From Verrucomicrobiota bacterium (GTDB taxonomy: Bacteria > Verrucomicrobiota > Verrucomicrobiia > Limisphaerales > UBA1096): DNA of 42,837 bases. The translations under genes were made by a program, and so were the position numbers. Of this stretch, positions 28,550-35,983 are shown piece after piece (within the stretch, counting starts at the first letter, position 1; each line of letters begins with the position of its first letter). The notes under the pieces are model-generated. The model was not told the origin of the DNA and did no database searches. It saw nothing but the letters and a program-made list of their open reading frames with translations. The stretch is from contig QOAX01000292.1 in the NCBI GenBank assembly GCA_003972865.1, forward strand, positions 1 through 42,837, in the 5' to 3' direction.

Positions 28550-28630
28550 AACGAAAGTATTACAATATAACAAACCATATACAAGAGAAATTATAATATT
28601 TTTTCCACGATGAATTTGAAAGCTATAATC

Positions 28631-29338
28631 CTATTTAATGGCTATATGAATGCTCATCGCTCCCGCCATGATTTCTATAACCTGAACGGATTTATAACCC
28701 ATAAAACGAAGCACGGATGCCACCCCTTTTTGCGCGGTATATTTTTTAAGGGATTTAAGGATATATGCGTATGCCGATGCGTTGCCGCAACACAGCCAGC
28801 CAAAGACAGGCAGCATCCCTGCCAGATATAGAAAATAAACCGATCGGATTATACGATTGGCCGGCTTCCCGAAATCCAGTATTAGCAGACGCCCCCCCGG
28901 CTTCAGGACACGAGTGATCTCACGAAGACCGTCTTCCATGCTGGCGAGGTTTCTAAGCCCATAGCCGATCGTCACCAAGTCAAGAGAGTTGTCCCCAAGC
29001 GGAAGTTGCATGGCGTCCGCCTGGGCGAGACTAATTCGATATTCACCCCGTTTGGCCAAGCGCCTGGCGGCTTGCTGCAACATTGGCCGGTTCATATCCA
29101 TCCCAATCAATGAACCTCCCCGCTCGGCCAGGCCGATGGCAATGTCGCCCGTTCCGCAGCATAAATCCAGGCCCGTTTCTCCCTCGCTGAAATTTGACAA
29201 GGCAACCACGCGGCGTTTCCAAACCCGATGCAGGCCAAGGCTCTGGATGTCGTTGACCAGATCGTATCGGCTGGCGATCGCGCCAAACAATTGATCGACC
29301 TTTCTTGCGTGACAGGCTGTATCCGTCTCGATCCCCAC
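28631..29338 (-). CDS. ubiE: Demethylmenaquinone/ubiquinone C-methyltransferase, UbiE/MenG family
   Basis: A SAM-dependent methyltransferase that methylates the quinone ring late in menaquinone (or ubiquinone) synthesis. About 235 residues. KVDQLFGAIASRYDLVNDIQSLGLH is the N-terminal UbiE signature, GLDLCCGTGDIAIGLAERG the SAM loop, VTIGYGLRNLASMEDGL motif II and ITRVLKPGGRLLILDFGKP motif III. The open frame extends to 29779, but that part is antisense to moeA. GTG at 29338 (MGIETDTACHARK) gives a family-length N-terminus; ATG at 29392 is an alternative with an unusual Cys/Trp-rich lead. No other quinone genes are in the window. Divergent from moeA. Confidence 0.9.
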   Translation of the reverse strand: MGIETDTACHARKVDQLFGAIASRYDLVNDIQSLGLHRVWKRRVVALSNFSEGETGLDLCCGTGDIAIGLAERGGSLIGMDMNRPMLQQAARRLAKRGEYRISLAQADAMQLPLGDNSLDLVTIGYGLRNLASMEDGLREITRVLKPGGRLLILDFGKPANRIIRSVYFLYLAGMLPVFGWLCCGNASAYAYILKSLKKYTAQKGVASVLRFMGYKSVQVIEIMAGAMSIHIAIK

Positions 29339-29447
29339 TGGTTGCCGACAAGTATCATCCGCTGACTCTGCAAACCAGCATATCCTGAGCATTGACAGGA
29401 TGAGGAGGTTTGATTCCCCGACTATTAACGGCAACACTCCCCACCGA

Positions 29448-30656
29448 ATGTTGTCGCTTGAAGAAGCTGTTGAACGATCGCTCGCAGCCGCGCCTTTGCT
29501 GGGCAGCGAGACCGTCCCCTTGGCAGGCGCCGGGGACCGGTTTGCCGCCTCGGCATTGAAAGCTGTAGTGTCGCTGCCAGGCTTCGACAATTCAGCCATG
29601 GACGGGTACGCAGTCAGAAGCGCCGACCTGAATGGCACCACCACCGAGTCGCCGGTTGAGTTGAGTTGTATTGGTGTGATCCCCGCCGGAGCCCATCCGG
29701 TGGACACGGTTGGCGAAGGTACCTGCATGAGGATTTTCACCGGCTCGCCGATTCCGAGAGGCGTAGATGCTGTGATCATGCAGGAGGATTGCAGTTCAAC
29801 TCCCGGCGATGACTACACCGTCCGCTGTAATGACTCGATCAAGCCATGGGAGAATATCCGGCTGAAAGGCGAAGACGTCCGCGAAGGTGACCCGTTGATT
29901 ACCGCTGGCACGCGTATAACGGCCGGCACGATCGGGCTACTGGTGGCGACCGGCCACCATTCGGTTGAAGTGGGGCTCAGGCCGAAGGTCGGCCTTGTGG
30001 CCACCGGTAGCGAATTGGTCGAGCCACCCGGCGAACTTCAACCCGGCGAAATATACGAGAGCAACCGCGCCATGCTGGCTTCACTGGTCTCCAAGGCAAA
30101 CGGGTTGCCGACACCGTACCCCATCGTGCCGGATACGCTCAAGGCCACGGTGGCAGCGTTGGGGCGGGCGTTCGCGGAAAACGATGCTGTCCTGACTTCC
30201 GGCGGCGTATCAGTGGGCGACCACGACCATGTGAGACCAGCCATCGAGCGGCTCGGCGGCTCACTCGATTTCTGGAAAGTCGCCGTCAAGCCGGGTAAGC
30301 CGTTTGTGCTTGGCCAAGTCGGCGGCAAGCCGGTGTTCGGCATGCCGGGCAATCCCGTCTCGGCCATCGTCACTTATCTGCTCATGGTCCGGCCTGCCCT
30401 GTTGAAGATGCAGGGAGCCGCCGAATGGCGCTTGGCTAAGCGGCCGGGGCGCCTGGCGGATGAACTGGTCAACAAGGGGGATCGGCGCCATTTCGTGCGG
30501 GTGACGATCGATGATCTCGGGCTAGTCCGAAGCGCCGGGGGGCAACGCTCACACATGCTGGGCAGCCTAGCCAAGGCCAACGGCCTGGTCGATCTACCCC
30601 CGGGAACCCGCTTGGCCAAGGGCGACCCAGTGGACGTGCTGCTGATCGATGACTGA
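29448..30656 (+). CDS. moeA: Molybdopterin molybdenumtransferase MoeA
   Basis: MoeA inserts molybdate into adenylated molybdopterin, completing the molybdenum cofactor. About 402 residues, with LPGFDNSAMDGYAVR near the N-terminus, IFTGSPIPRGVDAVIMQED, VGLVATGSELVEPPGE, the MoCF-domain TSGGVSVGDHDHV, and GKPFVLGQVGGKPVFGMPGNPVSA; a C-terminal domain IV follows. ATG at 29400 adds 16 unrelated residues; ATG at 29448 (MLSLEEAVERSL) matches the family start. Palindrome copies at 30309 (VLGQV, within the conserved core) and 30611 (RLAKGDP, C-terminus), and a near-copy at about 30430. Its stop abuts the stop of the convergent gene without a gap. Confidence 0.94.
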   Translation: MLSLEEAVERSLAAAPLLGSETVPLAGAGDRFAASALKAVVSLPGFDNSAMDGYAVRSADLNGTTTESPVELSCIGVIPAGAHPVDTVGEGTCMRIFTGSPIPRGVDAVIMQEDCSSTPGDDYTVRCNDSIKPWENIRLKGEDVREGDPLITAGTRITAGTIGLLVATGHHSVEVGLRPKVGLVATGSELVEPPGELQPGEIYESNRAMLASLVSKANGLPTPYPIVPDTLKATVAALGRAFAENDAVLTSGGVSVGDHDHVRPAIERLGGSLDFWKVAVKPGKPFVLGQVGGKPVFGMPGNPVSAIVTYLLMVRPALLKMQGAAEWRLAKRPGRLADELVNKGDRRHFVRVTIDDLGLVRSAGGQRSHMLGSLAKANGLVDLPPGTRLAKGDPVDVLLIDD

Positions 30657-31043
30657 TCAGTCGCCGCCCTGCTGGAGTTGATCGAGCTTGGTCTTGGCGG
30701 CGGCCCGCTTGGCTTCCTCGTCGCGGATCACCTCCTCAAGGGACCGGGAAACACAGGCCGCCATCAACTGTGCCGGGGTTTTCCCGGTCGCCTCGGAGGC
30801 AGCCTCGAGGAGTTCAATCAACCGGGGAGGCAGCGCCCAGTCGCCGGCGTCTTCCGGGGTTTCCGGCGGCGGTTCGGCCGGCGGCTTCGTATCCGGGTTC
30901 ACCACGTTACGAATGGCGCTCCGCATGAAGCCGACCATTTGTTTGCCTTCGTTGTCGGCAAACGACTTCATCTCCCGGAGGAGATCCTTTGGCACCCAGG
31001 GGTCCTTCTCCTTGGGATCCTTCGATTTTGGGTCATCCGCCAT
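30657..31043 (-). CDS. Small hypothetical protein downstream of hprK
   Basis: A 128-residue hydrophilic protein I do not recognise. The N-terminus is Lys/Asp/Pro-rich (KSKDPKEKDPWVPKDLL), followed by an amphipathic helix region (EMKSFADNEGKQMVGFMRSAIRNVV), a Pro/Glu linker, and a C-terminal helical part (PPRLIELLEAASEATGKTPAQLMAAC) ending in charged residues. There is no signal peptide or membrane segment. Its ATG overlaps the hprK stop region by 11 bases, so it is co-translated with hprK and is probably the last gene of the lpt-hprK run. The second half resembles small ribbon-helix-helix-like regulators in length and pattern, but this is only a suggestion. Real-gene status rests on overlap, position and filled spacing. 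Confidence 0.72.
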   Translation of the reverse strand: MADDPKSKDPKEKDPWVPKDLLREMKSFADNEGKQMVGFMRSAIRNVVNPDTKPPAEPPPETPEDAGDWALPPRLIELLEAASEATGKTPAQLMAACVSRSLEEVIRDEEAKRAAAKTKLDQLQQGGD

Positions 31044-32016
31044 GGTACTGCTGTAAGGATTTGCTCGAGGTCATGGTTGCGATCAACCGGTCGTTCAACT
31101 CGCGGGCGGGGTTGTACCCGGCGGCGCTCAGCTTCGCGTTGAGAGCGGCCACCTCGATCAACCGGGCCAGGTTGCGCCCGGGCCGGACCGGGATGCTCAC
31201 GTGCCTCACGTTGATGCCGAGGATTTTCATGTAATCCTCATCCATCCCCAGGCGGTCGATGTTTTTGACCTCCTTCCACGCCTTGAGGGTGACCACCAAG
31301 TCCAGGCGCTTCTCGGTGCGGATGCACTTCGCGCCAAACATCGCCGCGACGTTGATGATCCCGATGCCGCGAACCTCCATGTGGTAGCGGGACAACTCGG
31401 AGCTGGTGCCGATGATTTCCCGGCCGTCCAGCAGGGTCACCTTGGTGATGTCGTCCGAAACCAGGCTGTACCCCCGCTCGATCAACTCGAGCACCGATTC
31501 GCTTTTGCCAATACCGCTTTCGCCGCGAATGAGCACCCCGATCCCGTGAATGTCCACCATGCTCCCCATGATGGTGTCCTGCGGCGCGAACAGCAGGTCC
31601 AGCTCGATCGTGGCCACGTTCACGAACCGCATGGTCACCATCGGGGTCTGGAGAATGGGCACACCGACCTCGTTGGCAATCGATTTCAGTTCCCGGTCGA
31701 TCGGCAGGTTCCGCGTGAACACAATGCAGGGAATCTTGTATGAGCAAAGCTTCTTGTAGCTCTTGACGCGTTCCCGCATCGGCAGCGACTTGAGATAGTA
31801 CGCCTCCGCATTGCCGATCACCTGGATGCGCTTGTAGGCGATGTACTTGGTGAAGCCGGCCAGGGCCAGGCTCGGGCGGTTGACCGTCGGCTCGATGATC
31901 GTCCGGCCCAATCCACTTTCCCCGGCGATCAACTTCAACTTCAGATGCTCAGCCTGCTCCCTGAAGAACCGTTCGGTCGTGATCTTCTCGTGCTTCGGTT
32001 TTTTCTTCGTCGCCAT
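31033..32016 (-). CDS. hprK: HPr kinase/phosphorylase homologue
   Basis: HprK phosphorylates Ser46 of HPr (or an HPr-like protein) to link carbon status to regulation. About 327 residues in two domains: a MurF-like N-terminal domain (to about 140) and the kinase core with P-loop GESGIGKS at 165-172, SDD at 187-189 (catalytic Asp), and the signature MEVRGIGIINVAAMFG followed by RTEKRLDLVV. At the position of the conserved His before the P-loop (LHG-x-x-VDxxGxGVL in known enzymes) this protein has Met150 (TIMGSMVDIHGIGVL). The start is ATG 32016; the longer frame overlaps lptB. The gene follows lptB by one base. No HPr or PTS gene is in the window. Confidence 0.92.
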   Translation of the reverse strand: MATKKKPKHEKITTERFFREQAEHLKLKLIAGESGLGRTIIEPTVNRPSLALAGFTKYIAYKRIQVIGNAEAYYLKSLPMRERVKSYKKLCSYKIPCIVFTRNLPIDRELKSIANEVGVPILQTPMVTMRFVNVATIELDLLFAPQDTIMGSMVDIHGIGVLIRGESGIGKSESVLELIERGYSLVSDDITKVTLLDGREIIGTSSELSRYHMEVRGIGIINVAAMFGAKCIRTEKRLDLVVTLKAWKEVKNIDRLGMDEDYMKILGINVRHVSIPVRPGRNLARLIEVAALNAKLSAAGYNPARELNDRLIATMTSSKSLQQYHGG

Positions 32017-32017
32017 G

Positions 32018-32740
32018 CTATAAATTAAACTCGGGGCCAAGGTAGACCTCCCGCGCGGTGGGATCGTTCACGAGAAACTCCGCCTCGCCCTCGCACCGCA
32101 CGTCCCCCTTGTGAATGATATAGGCGCGGTCCACTAGCTTGAGCGTCTCGCGAACGTTGTGGTCGGTGATGAGGATGCCCATCCGCCGCTCCCTGAGCTT
32201 GCGCAAAATCTTCTGCACCTCGTAAACCGCGATCGGGTCGATCCCGCTGAACGGCTCGTCGAGCAACAGCATCCTCGGGCTGGTCACCAACGCCCGGGTG
32301 ATCTCGAGCCGCCGCTTCTCGCCGCCGCTCAGCGTGTACGCCTTGCTCCTGGCCAGGGCGGTCATGTCGAGTTCCTCAAGCAGCGACTTGAGCCGGGCCT
32401 TCTGCTCCAGCTTGTCGGACGTGCAGGTCTCGAGGATCGCCAAGATATTTTGCTCCACCGTCAACTTGCGAAATACCGACGGCTCCTGCGTCAGGTAGCC
32501 GATGCCCCGCCGCGCCCGCTGGTGCATGGGCAGATTGCCGATCGACTTGCCCTCGAACACCACCTCGCCCTCGTCCGGCTTCACCAGCCCAACGATCATG
32601 TTGAACGAAGTCGTCTTGCCCGCGCCGTTCGGACCCAGCAGGCCGACGATCTCCCCCGGCGACACGGAGAACGTCACGCCGTTGACCACGCGCCGTTTTT
32701 TGTACGCCTTGGCCAAGCCCTTCGCCTCGAGCAAACTCAT
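32018..32740 (-). CDS. lptB: LPS export ABC transporter ATP-binding protein LptB
   Basis: LptB is the ATPase of the LptB2FGC complex that extracts lipopolysaccharide from the inner membrane and drives it along LptA. The 240-residue protein has Walker A LLGPNGAGKTT (34-44), Q-loop YLTQEPSVF, signature LSGGEKRRLEI, Walker B MLLLDEPFSGIDP and the switch His in ITDHNVRETL; DPIAVYEVQ and VREVYLG-type C-terminal ends are typical of LptB. The ATG at 32740 overlaps the upstream gene by 4 bases (ATGA), implying coupling. The open frame to 32992 is a shadow. The palindrome at 32708 encodes GLAKAY near the N-terminus. Confidence 0.94.
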   Translation of the reverse strand: MSLLEAKGLAKAYKKRRVVNGVTFSVSPGEIVGLLGPNGAGKTTSFNMIVGLVKPDEGEVVFEGKSIGNLPMHQRARRGIGYLTQEPSVFRKLTVEQNILAILETCTSDKLEQKARLKSLLEELDMTALARSKAYTLSGGEKRRLEITRALVTSPRMLLLDEPFSGIDPIAVYEVQKILRKLRERRMGILITDHNVRETLKLVDRAYIIHKGDVRCEGEAEFLVNDPTAREVYLGPEFNL

Positions 32741-34728
32741 GGCATCCCTTTTTTCATTTCGTCCTGTTTTTTTCGCCCGCGCATTTTTGCGATCGTTTTC
32801 GGGTTCAGCGTCATCTTCCAGCGGCCGGTGGCCTTGAGACGCTTGGTTTGCGGGTTGTACACAACCTCCCTGCCGCGCAACACGCCCTCGGGCGTCTTCA
32901 GCACCGGGTCGCCTGTCAGGCGCAACAACCCCGTACCAAGGTTGTAAATCGCCGCTTGGCCAAGCGCAACCACCTCCGAACCCTCCCGCCACGTGCGGAT
33001 CTCCACGCTTGGCCTGCCGGTCAACCGCATCGTCTGATCAAGCCTGGTATAAACCAACCGGTCGCCCACGTACCGCATTGCGTTTTCGCCGGTTGTCGAG
33101 ACGTCCACGTCGCCAGCCGCATCCAGCGAAACTAAGCCAGCCTCGCTCGGGTCGATCTCCGTCGCCACGCGCCGCGCCTGAACCCGCAACCCTTCGTCGC
33201 CGGTTAACACCACATTGCCGGTGAAGATCGCCGAGTCGAGCCCCGTGCCGCCAACCGCCTGCCGATACTCGAACGAGTCGCAAACGACCAAAAGAGGCTC
33301 ACCGCTTGGTTCTGTTTTTGCCGCCTCGCCGCTGTCGGCAGGCAACAGAAACCGTCCGTCGCCCTTGGGCCGGGGCAACTGCATCTTCACCCCCCCGCTC
33401 GCCCGGAAAACGCCATCGACCGGTGACAATTCGACCGAGCGCGCCTGGCCGCTTTGCGTGCCCAGTTTCCACTTTGGCTCACCCTGGAACTGAATTCTCT
33501 TTTGCACCATGTCGTAAGTGGCCGTCTGCGCCGTGAGTTGATCCTCCCCTTGCTCAAGCTTGACGCCGACTGCGGCATTAACCGATTCCACAACTCCACC
33601 GGTGCCCTTGGCCAAGTGCACGTTCAAAAAACTGCATCGCAGCCGGCCTTCTCCGCGAGCCAGGCGAACCGCGCCGATGTACCGCGCAAAGCCGGTTTTC
33701 CCCGGGGTCGCAGACTGGAACAAAAAAATATTGGAGCGGATTTCGAGCGGCCGGCCATCGCCGCCGCTCGCCGTCTCGTCTCTCAACGCATTAAAATCAA
33801 GGAATCCCCCCTCGCCCTCGGAGTCTGCCGGGAGTTTCATGTAAACATCCCCCTCGGCGTTCACGGATTGTGTCTCACGATGAACCATCAGCAGGTTGGC
33901 GCGGCCGGATCGCTCGCCCATCGTCCAGCTTGGGTTTCCCTTGAGCACAATCAAACCAGCAGCCAGGTCATAGTCGGCCTGCTCACTGGTGGTTTTGATT
34001 TGTTCGGATTGCAGCACCACACTGCCGATTGCCCGGATCGTTTGCACCCCCCAGTCGTCCTCTCCCAGGCCAGCCGCGATGGAGTCGCTTCCCAGCGTGC
34101 CTTCGGCATCGATCACCGAAACGGAACCGCGAAAAACCGCCCGGCCAGGCTCGAGTTCAAATTGGCGCGAGGTGATTCGAAGCAGCTCCGTCTCGGCGCT
34201 GGGTGTGTCCGTCTTTTTCTGCGCTTGGCCAAGCGGCAGGCGGCTGAAGTTTTTGTCCAGCTTGGCCTCGACGCTGCCAAACACGCTCAGCGTCGGCCCG
34301 GCCAGGTTCCCGGAAAAACCGACGCCCTTGAGCTGCATCTGGCCATCGCCCGTGGAGAGCGATAGTTCGCCGGGCGAGCGGATCGTTTTTTTGTCCTGAT
34401 CGTAGAGGCACTCGCTGGCGGTGAAGACGAGATTGGTTTTCCCATCGGCAGTGACGGTGACCAGACGCGGGTCGCTCAACGCCAACGTGCCGTCCGCCTG
34501 AAAAACCGCCTCGCTGCCGGTGAGGATGGAGATTCGGAGACTGTCAGCCGATTTTTCCGCAATGCGGAACCGCCCGGTACTCGCCGCCGCCTGGCCAAGC
34601 GCCTGGCTTGGCTTGGCGGCCAAAAGACACGCCGCAAAAACCGGGATCATCCATTGCGCCTTCGTCAACACAACTGCGGCGAGTGTGAAATCGGCGCGCG
34701 GGCTTGCAAAGGTTTTACTGCGCTCCAT
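32737..34728 (-). CDS. LptA/LptC/OstA-like periplasmic LPS-transport protein (long form)
   Basis: A 663-residue exported protein, far longer than E. coli LptA (185) or LptC (191). An N-terminal signal segment (about 27-46) precedes a body made of repeating short beta-strand units, for example TVTADGKTNLVFTASECLYDQDKKTIR, LTAQTATYDMVQKRIQFQG, LVVCDSFEYRQAVGGTGLDSAIFTGNVVL and VEIRTWREGSEVVALGQAAIYNLG. This is the pattern of OstA/LptA beta-jellyroll domains, which line the lipid path. Several jellyrolls in series, possibly fusing LptC and LptA functions, could span the periplasm. Its stop overlaps lptB. Palindrome copies lie at 32955, 33607 and 34224, with a degenerate cluster at 34590-34618 beside the signal peptide. 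Family assignment rests on context and pattern. Confidence 0.78.
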   Translation of the reverse strand: MERSKTFASPRADFTLAAVVLTKAQWMIPVFAACLLAAKPSQALGQAAASTGRFRIAEKSADSLRISILTGSEAVFQADGTLALSDPRLVTVTADGKTNLVFTASECLYDQDKKTIRSPGELSLSTGDGQMQLKGVGFSGNLAGPTLSVFGSVEAKLDKNFSRLPLGQAQKKTDTPSAETELLRITSRQFELEPGRAVFRGSVSVIDAEGTLGSDSIAAGLGEDDWGVQTIRAIGSVVLQSEQIKTTSEQADYDLAAGLIVLKGNPSWTMGERSGRANLLMVHRETQSVNAEGDVYMKLPADSEGEGGFLDFNALRDETASGGDGRPLEIRSNIFLFQSATPGKTGFARYIGAVRLARGEGRLRCSFLNVHLAKGTGGVVESVNAAVGVKLEQGEDQLTAQTATYDMVQKRIQFQGEPKWKLGTQSGQARSVELSPVDGVFRASGGVKMQLPRPKGDGRFLLPADSGEAAKTEPSGEPLLVVCDSFEYRQAVGGTGLDSAIFTGNVVLTGDEGLRVQARRVATEIDPSEAGLVSLDAAGDVDVSTTGENAMRYVGDRLVYTRLDQTMRLTGRPSVEIRTWREGSEVVALGQAAIYNLGTGLLRLTGDPVLKTPEGVLRGREVVYNPQTKRLKATGRWKMTLNPKTIAKMRGRKKQDEMKKGMP
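34590..34618. repeat. Cluster of degenerate palindrome copies at the signal-peptide end of the lptA-like gene
   Basis: CCTGGCCAAGCGCC, CTGGCTTGG and GCTTGGCGG follow each other within about 28 bases, all one or two changes from CTTGGCCAAG units. They encode part of the variable signal-peptide/linker segment (KPSQALGQAAAS). Confidence 0.5.
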
Positions 34729-34737
34729 CGAAAAAAC

Positions 34738-35625
34738 TCAGGCCTTGGGCGGCAACTGAAACTCGTCCGCATGGTACGAGCTGCGCACCATCGGGCCGCT
34801 GGCCACGTGCAGGAAGCCCATCTCCCGCGCCTTGGCCCCGTACTCGTCGAACTGCCCCGGTGTCAAGTACTCGGCCACCGGCAAATGGCAGAGGCTCGGC
34901 TGCAGGTATTGGCCCAGCGTGAGAATGTCACACTTGGCCAGGCGCAGGTCAGCCATCGCCTCGAGTAGCTCCGCCTCTGTCTCGCCGAGGCCAAGCATCA
35001 AGCCGGACTTGGTGTGAATCACATCGGCGCCCCGCTCCTTGGCCTTGCGCAGCACTGTGAGCGAGCGCTCGTACTGGGCCCGAGAACGAACGCTCGGCGT
35101 GAGCCGCCGCACCGTCTCGAGGTTGTGATTGAAAATCTCCGGCCTGGCATCGAGCACCATTTGCAGCGAATCGGCCTTGTCGAGGAAGTCCGGCACGAGC
35201 ACCTCGATGACGATGCCGCGATTCCGGCGGCGAACCGCCTCGATGGTCGCCCGAAAATGGGCAGCCCCACCGTCGGTGAGATCATCCCGGGCGACGGCGG
35301 TGATCACGACGTGCCCGAGCTTCATCCGGAATGTCGCCTCGGCGACCCGCTCCGGTTCGTCGCCCTGAAGCGGCAGCGGCTTGGCGGTGTTCACCGCGCA
35401 AAAACCGCAGGCGCGCGTGCAGCGGTCGCCGGCGATCATGAACGTCGCCGTGCCCTTGCTCCAGCACTCCCAGTGGTTCGGGCACTTGGCGCTCTCGCAA
35501 ACCGTGTGCAGGTTCAACTCGCCAAGCAAACTGCGCGTGCGCGTGAAAGCGCTGCTGCTTGGCAGCTTCAGCCGGAGCCATTCGGGAATGCGTTTGCGTT
35601 TTTGAATCGTTACCGTGTCGGGCAT
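34738..35625 (-). CDS. lipA: Lipoyl synthase
   Basis: LipA inserts two sulfurs into protein-bound octanoate to make the lipoyl cofactor. A radical-SAM enzyme of 295 residues with the auxiliary cluster motif CESAKCPNHWEC (C-x4-C-x5-C), the radical-SAM CTRACGFC (C-x3-C-x2-C), and the C-terminal RSSYHADE whose Ser binds the auxiliary cluster. The start is ATG 35625 (MPDTVTIQKRKRIPEWLRLKLP), typical for the family. It is 14 bp downstream of the glutaredoxin gene, a sensible pairing for an Fe-S enzyme, and 9 bp upstream of the lptA-like gene. No lipB is present. Confidence 0.96.
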   Translation of the reverse strand: MPDTVTIQKRKRIPEWLRLKLPSSSAFTRTRSLLGELNLHTVCESAKCPNHWECWSKGTATFMIAGDRCTRACGFCAVNTAKPLPLQGDEPERVAEATFRMKLGHVVITAVARDDLTDGGAAHFRATIEAVRRRNRGIVIEVLVPDFLDKADSLQMVLDARPEIFNHNLETVRRLTPSVRSRAQYERSLTVLRKAKERGADVIHTKSGLMLGLGETEAELLEAMADLRLAKCDILTLGQYLQPSLCHLPVAEYLTPGQFDEYGAKAREMGFLHVASGPMVRSSYHADEFQLPPKA

Positions 35626-35639
35626 GCCTTACTGAATCG

Positions 35640-35945
35640 TCAACCAAGTTCCTCCCAAAACCGGGCAAGCTCGGGAGCCCCGAAGTCGGCCAGCATCTCT
35701 CCGTCGACCTCGATCACAGGGGCGCTGCTCTGGCCGCTCAGCCGCACCATCTCGTCCCAAGCGGCGCGGTCGGACGTCACGTCGAGCGCGTTGTATTTGA
35801 TCTTGTTGCGGTCAAGCCACTCCATTGCCTCAGCGCACCAGCCGCAGAACGGCTTGATGAAAAGTCGGACAGTCGTGGATTGGTACATCACCTTGGCCTT
35901 GGCCAAGCGCACTTTGCGGCCAAAGCCAAGCCAGCGCAATATCAT
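35640..35945 (-). CDS. Glutaredoxin family protein (CGWC active site)
   Basis: A small thioredoxin-fold protein, 101 residues, with TVRLFIKPFCGWCAEAMEWL (active-site CGWC), SAPVIEVDGEMLADFG (cis-Pro and glutathione-site Gly region) and a C-terminal helix. CGWC differs from the usual CPYC of glutaredoxins. ATG at 35945 is chosen because a good ribosome-binding site, GAGGTGAG, precedes it by about 6 bases; ATG at 35888 would start exactly at the domain (MYQSTTVRLF). The segment between the two starts contains a palindrome copy (35898, VRLAKAK). Likely function is thiol-disulfide exchange or supply of cysteine or Fe-S clusters to LipA, the latter being inference. Confidence 0.87.
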   Translation of the reverse strand: MILRWLGFGRKVRLAKAKVMYQSTTVRLFIKPFCGWCAEAMEWLDRNKIKYNALDVTSDRAAWDEMVRLSGQSSAPVIEVDGEMLADFGAPELARFWEELG

Positions 35946-35983
35946 GCGTCACTCACCTCTGTGATGAGGGTGGCATCCATCGG

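Noticed and set aside
28610..28831. 73-codon plus-strand frame
   Set aside because: Mostly antisense to ubiE; no ribosome-binding site or family pattern.
29393..29779. N-terminal extension of the UbiE frame
   Set aside because: Antisense to moeA, whose conserved N-terminal motifs occupy this DNA.
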